Assembly (NCBI RefSeq): GCF_030272615.1
Contig: NC_081415.1
Coordinates: forward strand, 266,731,425 to 266,791,424
Direction of reading: 5' to 3'
DNA length: 60,000 nt
From: Cryptomeria japonica
Lineage: Eukaryota; Streptophyta; Pinopsida; Cupressales; Cupressaceae
Shown piece by piece: positions 22,940 to 36,000 of the stretch (its first letter is position 1; each line of letters starts with the position of its first letter). A program made the position numbers and the translations under genes. The notes under the pieces are model-generated. The model did not search any database and was not told the DNA's origin. It saw only the letters and a program-made list of their open reading frames with translations.

Positions 22940-24011
22940 TGTTAGGTCTCGGTGGCAACTGAGAGGTGGGGGGGGTGAATCAGTTGTCAAAAACTTTAAA
23001 CCAAAAACAACTTAATCAATTACTGCTTTAATACTGGTGAGATAGTCTGTTATACCGGTGGATAGATTTAATAGATAAATGCAATACTGGTAAAGATTAA
23101 TGCATGAAATCAAAACATAAAATCATCCACAACACATGACACCAATATTTGTACGTGGAAACCCTGTAAGGGGAAAAACCACAGTGGAAAATCTTACCCA
23201 CAATCAGATGATACTGCTGTAGATAGTAAGTGTACATAAATGGGGTCTGCACATGTAGAAAGGCCAAGCGCCTAGAGCTCACTGCTCAAACACAAATGGG
23301 AGTCACACTGACTACAATTGGATGTTTAAATCCAATAAGAATGTACTGCTTAAAATAGCATCTTTATATGCTGGATTCAATACCAGTGTAATGCTGATAT
23401 GCTTTCACAAAACCCTAGCTTTACCTTCAAATGATGTCTTCGTGTATAACTCTTCTTAATCTCGCATATACCTTCACAATATACCTTCTTCGCATTCCAC
23501 ATTCAATCTTACATTTAAGATCTTACATTTATACCATAACCTAAGACCAATTTTAGTAGGTCAGCTCTACAAGATATTATAATAAAATTATTTTACAAAT
23601 AATACAATATCCAATGCAATAATCGATTGAACATGTCAGCTCAATGCATTTACAACATTAATTAATAATCTCCATAGCATGCCATGCTAGTCTGGAAAAG
23701 TTAAACCTGCCGGTGTAACCCTAGATAACCCTGGACCTATTTGCTGGTAAAAGTAAATATGCAAATATGAATATGTTGATAAATAACTTTCCAAGATACG
23801 ATGTCCAGACAATGTCTTTGAGATTACTAAGTATTTTCCATGCCATTCCAAGTGCCAATGATCACTATATTCTGCTGGTGTACCATATACCGGTGACTGT
23901 GCATTAGTCACTTGCTTGCCGGTGAATGTTGCTAGATCTCCAAAGTGCCAGAGTTGATAGGTGTTTAGTAGGTGTTGACATCAATGACAAAACCATACCA
24001 AAATACCAACA
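22940..24011 (-). mobile_element. Solo LTR (1,072 bp)
   Basis: Plus-strand edges TGTTAGG...CCAACA, flanked by perfect 5-bp repeats CCATT (22935-22939 and 24012-24016). No primer-binding site or polypurine tract adjoins it, and the host ORF resumes on both sides, so it is a solo LTR left by recombination between two LTRs. Shared LTR boxes: G-run GGTGGGGGGGG (about 22964-22975), GGAAACCC/GGGGAAAAACC (23154-23200), CTAGAGCTCACTGCTCA (about 23272-23288), TTGACATCAATGACAA (23975-23990). A candidate minus-strand TATA (GGTATAAATG) lies near 23524-23535. Drawn on the minus strand by comparison with its relatives. Confidence 0.92.
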
Positions 24012-25217
24012 CCATTTCATGGTGTCCATAAAACCTTTCAAACCCTTAAGAGTAGGGTTTGAGGGGGGATCTATCTTACCAGAATTGTCATGTTCCTTAT
24101 TTGGGGTGTCATGAACAGTAGCTTTATCTTCAGCCCTATGAACTTCTCCAGTGATCACCTCCTCCAATTTCTGATCAACATACGAAATCTTTTTCTGTTT
24201 ATGTTCCTCCAGCTCCTTCACATTCTCATCCTTTCTCTTTTGTTTGTTTCTGGTTTGAGTATAGGCTTTCTTTTTCTTTTTCAGAGAACCCTAGGGCTTC
24301 TCCTTCTCTAAATTGTCAGAGACCTCCGAGGAGGAGGAGGATCTTATCTAGAGAATTTTGCCTTTAGATTTCTTGCCCTTTGAGGAGGAAGGCCTGGTTT
24401 TCAAATGTTTCCTCTTCTTGCCTACTTGAACTTCTGATTCATCTATACTCTCCTCAAAATCTCTCATTGGATCACTGTCAGAAGCCTCATTCAAAGAAAA
24501 AATAGAGTCTGACCCATCCCCCTCAGACTCAGAAATAAAAGGTTGTGGATGGGCTATTTGGTTATCCTTGAGGTGGTCATAAATAAGAACCATTAAGCCT
24601 TGATGCATGGCACTATCACCCATAGAGTTTTCTTTATAGGCCTTAATGGTGGCATTCATAGAACATAATAGAAAATAAGGAATGTTAATCTTCTCGTCAT
24701 GCCTAAAATGATTCATCAAAATAAAATGGTAGTCGTATACTTTAGTAAATCTACCATCCAAAGTAATATAGCACATTATAACAAAAAGGACCTCCCTCCA
24801 TGGTTTAACAAAAGCCCTAGGGGGATAGTAAGTTTTATTTAGCTTCACCAGGCATTTTTCTCCTTTTCAGTTTCAGGATATCTTTCAATGGCCTCCTTGC
24901 TCACTTTTTTGTCTCTGTAGTAGTTGCTTCCTTCCCTTCAGAGTCCCATGGCCTGTGCAATATGGTCTTCATCTATGAAAATAGACTGGTCTCCCATCTT
25001 CAAAGTGCCCTTTCTCCAGTTTTTACAAAAGAAATTGGTGACTGTGGTGTCCCGTCCATGGAGCCTCTCCATAAATTTTGAAAACCCTCCCTTCTACAGA
25101 ATGTTCCAGACCGCCTCCTTTTCCTTCCATTCCTTGCAGCTGCTAGGTTTGTATTATGTTGTTAAGAATGAGGTTATGTATAAAATGTTTATGCTTTCAT
25201 GTTATGTTATGATTAAT
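24012..25217 (-). pseudogene. N-terminal and middle part of the older element's unknown ORF
   Basis: Minus-strand coding relic. The upstream part (about 25130-24890) reads EWKEKEAVWNIL, FSKFMERLHGRDTTVTNFF and QSIFIDEDHIAQAMGL, then a frameshift near 24850. From 24848 a 166-codon open stretch reads TYYPPRAFVKPWREVLFVIM, FTKVYDYHFILMNHFRHD and INIPYFLLCSMNATIKAY, followed by an acidic/Ser-rich segment and a basic segment (VGKKRKHLK). After a stop at 24348 the same frame continues with a charged coiled-coil-like part (VKELEEHKQKKISYVDQKLE) to the solo LTR. The phrase order IAQAMGL then a basic RDKKVS parallels AITGLPTTG and KNKKVS in the ORF at 17354-20492, so both may be one protein family. 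The true start is not identified. Confidence 0.65.
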
Positions 25218-25362
25218 GCATAGGAGTAATGGTAGTTTAATGTGTTACAAGGTTATGCAAGCTTGTGTATTATGTTGTTAAGAATGAGGTCATGTATAAA
25301 ATGTTTATGCATTCATGTTATGTTATGATTAATGCATATGAGTAATGGTAGTTTAATGTGTT
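25151..25362. repeat. 116-bp tandem duplication
   Basis: GTATTATGTTGTTAAGAATG at 25151 recurs at 25267, and identity continues for about 96 bases with a few substitutions (for example GGTTATG/GGTCATG and GCTTTCATG/GCATTCATG). The last part of the second copy is missing or diverged. No coding role seen. Confidence 0.85.
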
Positions 25363-25448
25363 GCATTAGTAGAGGTTTAAAAGAAAAAAAAATTATTATC
25401 TCTATTGGTTAGTTAGATTAGTTATTTTCTCTAGGGTATTTTGGCAGG

Positions 25449-25690
25449 CATTACACTTGTGTGAAATATACTTGCATATAAATATTTAAAAAAAATGAGC
25501 ATAAAGAACATGAACTACACAGTTAATTGAGCATTCTTTCAAACCAAAGATTTTCTCAAACCTATGGAATTATATCAAATGTCTCCACAATGAAAGCTTA
25601 AAATGTTATAACTTTTGATCTAGATGGCTTGAATACAATAATTTTTTCTCCAAAAAACCTATATTTTTATGTACTAGTGAATTGTTAAGA
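25449..25690. repeat. Dispersed repeat, copy 2
   Basis: Same sequence type and orientation as 9745-9990, at roughly 70% identity by eye. It lies just upstream of the minus-strand ORF relic, whereas copy 1 lies just downstream of the plus-strand relic. Confidence 0.55.
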
Positions 25691-27047
25691 AAAATGATCA
25701 TTTTAACCTTTACTTTTAACTCAACAATGGTAAATTAGACTTGAACATTTAGTTAGAATCATGCATTGCAATTAAACAAACAATGTTTTATAATAAAATA
25801 AATCCAAAATATAGAAAAAAATATGAATATCACTAAGACATGAACATTATCATATCTCTCCCATATGGTAGTCTAGATCCGCTACTCAAGTGTGATTGAA
25901 GGGTCATCTCTTACATTTAAAGTATCTAATATTTCTCATGATAAACATTACTAATCATCCATAATCATTTTATTCTTGGTTTTATGTGATGCTTCAATAA
26001 CTTAACATTTATTGCTACAACTAGGTGTGAATACATGAGAATGGCTTTATTCTTCTCAAAGTATTCAAATGCAAGCATGCCATTCTTTCTAATCATATAT
26101 GTTCACAAAAAAGTTTGAAAAAAGTACAAATGGTCCTTTAGGATATGTGAACCCATCATCATTTGTTATTGATTATGTTAGATTTTTATTTCTCGGTACA
26201 CATCATACCAACTAGTTGTTTGATCTCTCTAAATCCCCATGTAGTACAATAATTAAATAAACTTGTTCTAGTTGTACAAGGTCTGAAATATGGTTATAGT
26301 CAAATGAGTTTTCCATTTCTTTGAGTAAAGAGGAATGTGCTTGATATTACTGGGTTAGATATGGTGGAATCTATTTATCTACCCACTCACTTGACTCATA
26401 ATGATCTCAACAACATTGAATACAATTTTAACAAAAATAATCTAATTCCCATGTCCAAATAGTCCATGTAATTGTATCTAATATTAGAAATCATGAATCT
26501 TTGATGATTCCTTGATTGTTTAATCTAATTTCCCTCTCTATTCCATCATCAACCAACTAGAATAACCTATGCACTTTTGAATCAAGTGTTTGTCCTTGTG
26601 ACAATGCATAGTTACACTACTCAACAATAGAATTTATATCATTTAATGTGGCACAACCTCTAACCTTTAGTTTTTATTTAACTAGAGCTCTCTTCACACA
26701 TGCATCTATTCTATCATTCTCTCCTTTTCCATGCCTAACTTTACAAACTCCAAATCTAAGGTTATTCCTCTTTGAAGACATTCCACTCAACTAATAAAGC
26801 GTATAGACATTCTTGAATTGACCCATGAAATTATTTGATCAAATAAGATGTTAAACCATTCCAATATATTTTTCTTGTAAGAACTCATTTTTTTTAGAAC
26901 AATATTGCACATATTCGGATGAATGAGATCTATCATCATTCATGTAAAATTGGTACTCGACTATCTTTTTGTTCTCTTTTGTACTATTAGGAGCATGCAT
27001 ATATGAAATGTGAATAAAAATAACAACTTGAATAGAATTGTAATATT
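25691..27047. other. Unassigned AT-rich left flank of the tandem array
   Basis: No open frame of note, no LTR edges and no tandem structure seen. Base composition and texture are the same as in the 1,028-bp unit, suggesting that the unit was drawn from this local sequence rather than inserted. Confidence 0.5.
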
Positions 27048-30000
27048 GAGATTGGAATTAATTTTTGTGGTTGCAATATGCAATTTTCAATAAAATCAAC
27101 TTTGGATATAATAGTTGCAATTAGGAAAAATCCTTACACATCTTGAATTGTTGATCTAACCATCGAGATCTATGGCTATGCCTTATATGTAAAAAATATT
27201 TTTCTTAATATTAGAAATATAATCAACAACACTACTTCTCTTATAACTAACTCATATCTAGAACCTTGACCTCCACTCTTCAAATTGTATTTCACTATCC
27301 CGAATCTTAGCCACATGGTTTCCAAAATCATGCTCACTACCCTCATGAGTACATGATACAAACTTTGATAACCAACCACATTTTAAACACTTTTTATTTT
27401 AGCAATCAATTTTTATAAAAACCTAAAACCATCATCTCTAACATAAATCTAGCATGTCCTTGGATGACTTTGGTAGTTGCAATGCACCACACTCCTATAG
27501 CATTTCATTAATATGCAAAGTAGAATGAATATTATATAATAGTTCATGATACATAGATAACTCCATGTGGTATTTGCTACAACATTTATTTCAAATTTTA
27601 AGAGGCACATAATAAAATGGTTAACAAGAATAAAATTCCCTTTGTGATATTTTAAAACTTGGATGTGTTTCAAACAATTGTTTATATAAAGTTATTTGGC
27701 TACATTCCATGAAATGTTTAGGATGTGTTGTTCAATCTTGATCAACAATTATTAATTTTTAAAAAATTTACATTAAGTGAAATTGTAGAGCTAGAGTGCC
27801 AAAATTGTTGAATTTATATCCCTATGCTACTATTTAGCTTCTTATCAACTAGTGGAAGCCTAATACTAAAATCCCAAGCATCATTTTGAAGAGGACTATC
27901 TAGTCTTGATCTTATTTCTAGTGCATTCGACAATGTTTTATGAAGTATCCTTAATTCAACACAGGCTTTCCTTAAATAATTGAGTCTTTCTTAATTGACT
28001 TCTTACCAAGAAGGTTGTTATTAATCTACAAGCAACTCATATTTTTCTTTACTGGTCTTTATTGAGTGCATTAAAGAGATTGGAATTAATTTTTGTGGTT
28101 GCAATATGCAATTTTCAATAAAATCAACTTTGGATATAATAGTTGCAATTAGGAGAAATCCTTACACATCTTGAATTGTTGATCTAACCATCGAGATCTA
28201 TGGCTATGCCTTATATGTAAAAAATATTTTTCTTAATATTAGAAATATAATCAACAACACTACTTCTCTTATAACTAACTCATATCTAGAACCTTGACCT
28301 CCACTCTTCAAATTGTATTTCACTATCCCGAATCTTAGCCACATGGTTTCCAAAATCATGCTCACTACCCTCATGAGTACATGATACAAACTTTGATAAC
28401 CAACCACATTTTAAACACTTTTTATTTTAGCAATCAATTTTTATAAAAACCTAAAACCATCATCTCTAACATAAATCTAGCATGTCCTTGGATGACTTTG
28501 GTAGTTGCAATGCACCACACTCCTATAGCATTTCATTAATATGCAAAGTAGAATGAATATTATATAATAGTTCATGATACATAGATAACTCCATGTGGTA
28601 TTTGCTACAACATTTATTTCAAATTTTAAGAGGCACATAATAAAATGGTTAACAAGAATAAAATTCCCTTTGTGATATTTTAAAACTTGGATGTGTTTCA
28701 AACAATTGTTTATATAAAGTTATTTGGCTACATTCCATGAAATGTTTAGGATGTGTTGTTCAATCTTGATCAACAATTATTAATTTTTAAAAAATTTACA
28801 TTAAGTGAAATTGTAGAGCTAGAGTGCCAAAATTGTTGAATTTATATCCCTATGCTATTATTTAGCTTCTTATCAACTAGTGGAAGCCTAATACTAAAAT
28901 CCCAAGCATCATTTTGAAGAGGACTATCTAGTCTTGATCTTATTTCTAGTGCATTCGACAATGTTTTATGAAGTATCCTTAATTCAACACAGGCTTTCCT
29001 TAAATAATTGAGTCTTTCTTAATTGACTTCTTACCAAGAAGGTTGTTATTAATCTACAAGCAACTCATATTTTTCTTTACTGGTCTTTATTGAGTGCATT
29101 AAAGAGATTGGAATTAATTTTTGTGGTTGCAATATGCAATTTTCAATAAAATCAACTTTGGATATAATAGTTGCAATTAGGAGAAATCCTTACACATCTT
29201 GAATTGTTGGTCTAACCATCGAGATCTATGGCTATGCCTTATATGTAAAAAATATTTTTCTTAATATTAGAAATATAATCAACAACACTACTTCTCTTAT
29301 AACTAACTCATATCTAGAACCTTGACCTCCACTCTTCAAATTGTATTTCACTATCCCGAATCTTAGCCACATGGTTTCCAAAATCATGCTCACTACCCTC
29401 ATGAGTACATGATACAAACTTTGATAACCAACCACATTTTAAACACTTTTTATTTTAGCAATCAATTTTTATAAAAACCTAAAACCATCATCTCTAACAT
29501 AAATCTAGCATGTCCTTGGATGACTTTGGTAGTTGCAATGCACCACACTCCTATAGCATTTCATTAATATGCAAAGTAGAATGAATATTATATAATAGTT
29601 CATGATACATAGATAACTCCATGTGGTATTTGCTACAACATTTATTTCAAATTTTAAGAGGCACATAATAAAATGGTTAACAAGAATAAAATTCCCTTTG
29701 TGATATTTTAAAACTTGGATGTGTTTCAAACAATTGTTTATATAAAGTTATTTGGCTACACTCCATGAAATGTTTAGGATGTGTTGTTCAATCTTGATCA
29801 ACAATTATTAATTTTTAAAAAATTTACATTAAGTGAAATTGTAGAGCTAGAGTGCCAAAATTGTTGAATTTATATCCCTATGCTATTATTTAGCTTCTTA
29901 TCAACTAGTGGAAGCCTAGTACTAAAATCCCAAGCATCATTTTGAAGAGGACTATCTAGTCTTGATCTTATTTCTAGTGCATTCGACAATGTTTTATGAA

Positions 30001-33000
30001 GTATCCTTAATTCAACACAGGCTTTCCTTAAATAATTGAGTCTTTCTTAATTGACTTCTTACCAAGAAGGTTGTTATTAATCTACAAGCAACTCATATTT
30101 TTCTTTACTGGTCTTTATTGAGTGCATTAAAGAGATTGGAATTAATTTTTGTGGTTGCAATATGCAATTTTCAATAAAATCAACTTTGGATATAATAGTT
30201 GCAATTAGGAGAAATCCTTACACATCTTGAATTGTTGATCTAACCATCGAGATCTATGGCTATGCCTTATATGTAAAAAATATTTTTCTTAATATTAGAA
30301 ATATAATCAACAACACTACTTCTCTTATAACTAACTCATATCTAGAACCTTGACCTCCACTCTTCAAATTGTATTTCACTATCCCGAATCTTAGCCACAT
30401 GGTTTCCAAAATCATGCTCACTACCCTCATGAGTACATGATACAAACTTTGATAACCAACCACATTTTAAACACTTTTTATTTTAGCAATCAATTTTTAT
30501 AAAAACCTAAAACCATCATCTCTAACATAAATCTAGCATGTCCTTGGATGACTTTGGTAGTTGCAATGCACCACACTCCTATAGCATTTCATTAATATGC
30601 AAAGTAGAATGAATATTATATAATAGTTCATGATACATAGATAACTCCATGTGGTATTTGCTACAACATTTATTTCAAATTTTAAGAGGCACATAATAAA
30701 ATGGTTAACAAGAATAAAATTCCCTTTGTGATATTTTAAAACTTGGATGTGTTTCAAACAATTGTTTATATAAAGTTATTTGGCTACATTCCATGAAATG
30801 TTTAGGATGTGTTGTTCAATCTTGATCAACAATTATTAATTTTTAAAAAATTTACATTAAGTGAAATTGTAGAGCTAGAGTGCCAAAATTGTTGAATTTA
30901 TATCCCTATGCTATTATTTAGCTTCTTATCAACTAGTGGAAGCCTAATACTAAAATCCCAAGCATCATTTTGAAGAGGACTATCTAGTCTTGATCTTATT
31001 TCTAGTGCATTCGACAATGTTTTATGAAGTATCCTTAATTCAACACAGGCTTTCCTTAAATAATTGAGTCTTTCTTAATTGACTTCTTACCAAGAAGGTT
31101 GTTATTAATCTACAAGCAACTCATATTTTTCTTTACTGGTCTTTATTGAGTGCATTAAAGAGATTGGAATTAATTTTTGTGGTTGCAATATGCAATTTTC
31201 AATAAAATCAACTTTGGATATAATAGTTGCAATTAGGAGAAATCCTTACACATCTTGAATTGTTGGTCTAACCATCGAGATCTATGGCTATGCCTTATAT
31301 GTAAAAAATATTTTTCTTAATATTAGAAATATAATCAACAACACTACTTCTCTTATAACTAACTCATATCTAGAACCTTGACCTCCACTCTTCAAATTGT
31401 ATTTCACTATCCCGAATCTTAGCCACATGGTTTCCAAAATCATGCTCACTACCCTCATGAGTACATGATACAAACTTTGATAACCAACCACATTTTAAAC
31501 ACTTTTTATTTTAGCAATCAATTTTTATAAAAACCTAAAACCATCATCTCTAACATAAATCTAGCATGTCCTTGGATGACTTTGGTAGTTGCAATGCACC
31601 ACACTCCTATAGCATTTCATTAATATGCAAAGTAGAATGAATATTATATAATAGTTCATGATACATAGATAACTCCATGTGGTATTTGCTACAACATTTA
31701 TTTCAAATTTTAAGAGGCACATAATAAAATGGTTAACAAGAATAAAATTCCCTTTGTGATATTTTAAAACTTGGATGTGTTTCAAACAATTGTTTATATA
31801 AAGTTATTTGGCTACACTCCATGAAATGTTTAGGATGTGTTGTTCAATCTTGATCAACAATTATTAATTTTTAAAAAATTTACATTAAGTGAAATTGTAG
31901 AGCTAGAGTGCCAAAATTGTTGAATTTATATCCCTATGCTATTATTTAGCTTCTTATCAACTAGTGGAAGCCTAGTACTAAAATCCCAAGCATCATTTTG
32001 AAGAGGACTATCTAGTCTTGATCTTATTTCTAGTGCATTCGACAATGTTTTATGAAGTATCCTTAATTCAACACAGGCTTTCCTTAAATAATTGAGTCTT
32101 TCTTAATTGACTTCTTACCAAGAAGGTTGTTATTAATCTACAAGCAACTCATATTTTTCTTTACTGGTCTTTATTGAGTGCATTAAAGAGATTGGAATTA
32201 ATTTTTGTGGTTGCAATATGCAATTTTCAATAAAATCAACTTTGGATATAATAGTTGCAATTAGGAGAAATCCTTACACATCTTGAATTGTTGATCTAAC
32301 CATCGAGATCTATGGCTATGCCTTATATGTAAAAAATATTTTTCTTAATATTAGAAATATAATCAACAACACTACTTCTCTTATAACTAACTCATATCTA
32401 GAACCTTGACCTCCACTCTTCAAATTGTATTTCACTATCCCGAATCTTAGCCACATGGTTTCCAAAATCATGCTCACTACCCTCATGAGTACATGATACA
32501 AACTTTGATAACCAACCACATTTTAAACACTTTTTATTTTAGCAATCAATTTTTATAAAAACCTAAAACCATCATCTCTAACATAAATCTAGCATGTCCT
32601 TGGATGACTTTGGTAGTTGCAATGCACCACACTCCTATAGCATTTCATTAATATGCAAAGTAGAATGAATATTATATAATAGTTCATGATACATAGATAA
32701 CTCCATGTGGTATTTGCTACAACATTTATTTCAAATTTTAAGAGGCACATAATAAAATGGTTAACAAGAATAAAATTCCCTTTGTGATATTTTAAAACTT
32801 GGATGTGTTTCAAACAATTGTTTATATAAAGTTATTTGGCTACACTCCATGAAATGTTTAGGATGTGTTGTTCAATCTTGATCAACAATTATTAATTTTT
32901 AAAAAATTTACATTAAGTGAAATTGTAGAGCTAGAGTGCCAAAATTGTTGAATTTATATCCTTATGCTATTATTTAGCTTCTTATCAACTAGTGGAAGCC

Positions 33001-36000
33001 TAATACTAAAATCCCAAGCATCATTTTGAAGAGGACTATCTAGTCTTGATCTTATTTCTAGTGCATTCGACAATGTTTTATGAAGTATCCTTAATTCAAC
33101 ACAGGCTTTCCTTAAATAATTGAGTCTTTCTTAATTGACTTCTTACCAAGAAGGTTGTTATTAATCTACAAGCAACTCATATTTTTCTTTACTGGTCTTT
33201 ATTGAGTGCATTAAAGAGATTGGAATTAATTTTTGTGGTTGCAATATGCAATTTTCAATAAAATCAACTTTGGATATAATAGTTGCAATTAGGAGAAATC
33301 CTTACACATCTTGAATTGTTGATCTAACCATCGAGATCTATGGCTATGCCTTATATGTAAAAAATATTTTTCTTAATATTAGAAATATAATCAACAACAC
33401 TACTTCTCTTATAACTAACTCATATCTAGAACCTTGACCTCCACTCTTCAAATTGTATTTCACTATCCCGAATCTTAGCCACATGGTTTCCAAAATCATG
33501 CTCACTACCCTCATGAGTACATGATACAAACTTTGATAACCAACCACATTTTAAACACTTTTTATTTTAGCAATCAATTTTTATAAAAACCTAAAACCAT
33601 CATCTCTAACATAAATCTAGCATGTCCTTGGATGACTTTGGTAGTTGCAATGCACCACACTCCTATAGCATTTCATTAATATGCAAAGTAGAATGAATAT
33701 TATATAATAGTTCATGATACATAGATAACTCCATGTGGTATTTGCTACAACATTTATTTCAAATTTTAAGAGGCACATAATAAAATGGTTAACAAGAATA
33801 AAATTCCCTTTGTGATATTTTAAAACTTGGATGTGTTTCAAACAATTGTTTATATAAAGTTATTTGGCTACACTCCATGAAATGTTTAGGATGTGTTGTT
33901 CAATCTTGATCAACAATTATTAATTTTTAAAAAATTTACATTAAGTGAAATTGTAGAGCTAGAGTGCCAAAATTGTTGAATTTATATCCCTATGCTATTA
34001 TTTAGCTTCTTATCAACTAGTGGAAGCCTAGTACTAAAATCCCAAGCATCATTTTGAAGAGGACTATCTAGTCTTGATCTTATTTCTAGTGCATTCGACA
34101 ATGTTTTATGAAGTATCCTTAATTCAACACAGGCTTTCCTTAAATAATTGAGTCTTTCTTAATTGACTTCTTACCAAGAAGGTTGTTATTAATCTACAAG
34201 CAACTCATATTTTTCTTTACTGGTCTTTATTGAGTGCATTAAAGAGATTGGAATTAATTTTTGTGGTTGCAATATGCAATTTTCAATAAAATCAACTTTG
34301 GATATAATAGTTGCAATTAGGAGAAATCCTTACACATCTTGAATTGTTGATCTAACCATCGAGATCTATGGCTATGCCTTATATGTAAAAAATATTTTTC
34401 TTAATATTAGAAATATAATCAACAACACTACTTCTCTTATAACTAACTCATATCTAGAACCTTGACCTCCACTCTTCAAATTGTATTTCACTATCCCGAA
34501 TCTTAGCCACATGGTTTCCAAAATCATGCTCACTACCCTCATGAGTACATGATACAAACTTTGATAACCAACCACATTTTAAACACTTTTTATTTTAGCA
34601 ATCAATTTTTATAAAAACCTAAAACCATCATCTCTAACATAAATCTAGCATGTCCTTGGATGACTTTGGTAGTTGCAATGCACCACACTCCTATAGCATT
34701 TCATTAATATGCAAAGTAGAATGAATATTATATAATAGTTCATGATACATAGATAACTCCATGTGGTATTTGCTACAACATTTATTTCAAATTTTAAGAG
34801 GCACATAATAAAATGGTTAACAAGAATAAAATTCCCTTTGTGATATTTTAAAACTTGGATGTGTTTCAAACAATTGTTTATATAAAGTTATTTGGCTACA
34901 CTCCATGAAATGTTTAGGATGTGTTGTTCAATCTTGATCAACAATTATTAATTTTTAAAAAATTTACATTAAGTGAAATTGTAGAGCTAGAGTGCCAAAA
35001 TTGTTGAATTTATATCCCTATGCTATTATTTAGCTTCTTATCAACTAGTGGAAGCCTAGTACTAAAATCCCAAGCATCATTTTGAAGAGGACTATCTAGT
35101 CTTGATCTTATTTCTAGTGCATTCGACAATGTTTTATGAAGTATCCTTAATTCAACACAGGCTTTCCTTAAATAATTGAGTCTTTCTTAATTGACTTCTT
35201 ACCAAGAAGGTTGTTATTAATCTACAAGCAACTCATATTTTTCTTTACTGGTCTTTATTGAGTGCATTAAAGAGATTGGAATTAATTTTTGTGGTTGCAA
35301 TATGCAATTTTCAATAAAATCAACTTTGGATATAATAGTTGCAATTAGGAGAAATCCTTACACATCTTGAATTGTTGATCTAACCATCGAGATCTATGGC
35401 TATGCCTTATATGTAAAAAATATTTTTCTTAATATTAGAAATATAATCAACAACACTACTTCTCTTATAACTAACTCATATCTAGAACCTTGACCTCCAC
35501 TCTTCAAATTGTATTTCACTATCCCGAATCTTAGCCACATGGTTTCCAAAATCATGCTCACTACCCTCATGAGTACATGATACAAACTTTGATAACCAAC
35601 CACATTTTAAACACTTTTTATTTTAGCAATCAATTTTTATAAAAACCTAAAACCATCATCTCTAACATAAATCTAGCATGTCCTTGGATGACTTTGGTAG
35701 TTGCAATGCACCACACTCCTATAGCATTTCATTAATATGCAAAGTAGAATGAATATTATATAATAGTTCATGATACATAGATAACTCCATGTGGTATTTG
35801 CTACAACATTTATTTCAAATTTTAAGAGGCACATAATAAAATGGTTAACAAGAATAAAATTCCCTTTGTGATATTTTAAAACTTGGATGTGTTTCAAACA
35901 ATTGTTTATATAAAGTTATTTGGCTACATTCCATGAAATGTTTAGGATGTGTTGTTCAATCTTGATCAACAATTATTAATTTTTAAAAAATTTACATTAA

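Noticed and set aside
27176-27673. Two minus-strand short ORFs (67 and 74 codons) repeated in every unit of the array
   Set aside because: They recur only because the DNA is repeated. They have no family resemblance and no sign of coding constraint: the few variants include amino-acid changes (Ser to Arg, Cys to Ser).
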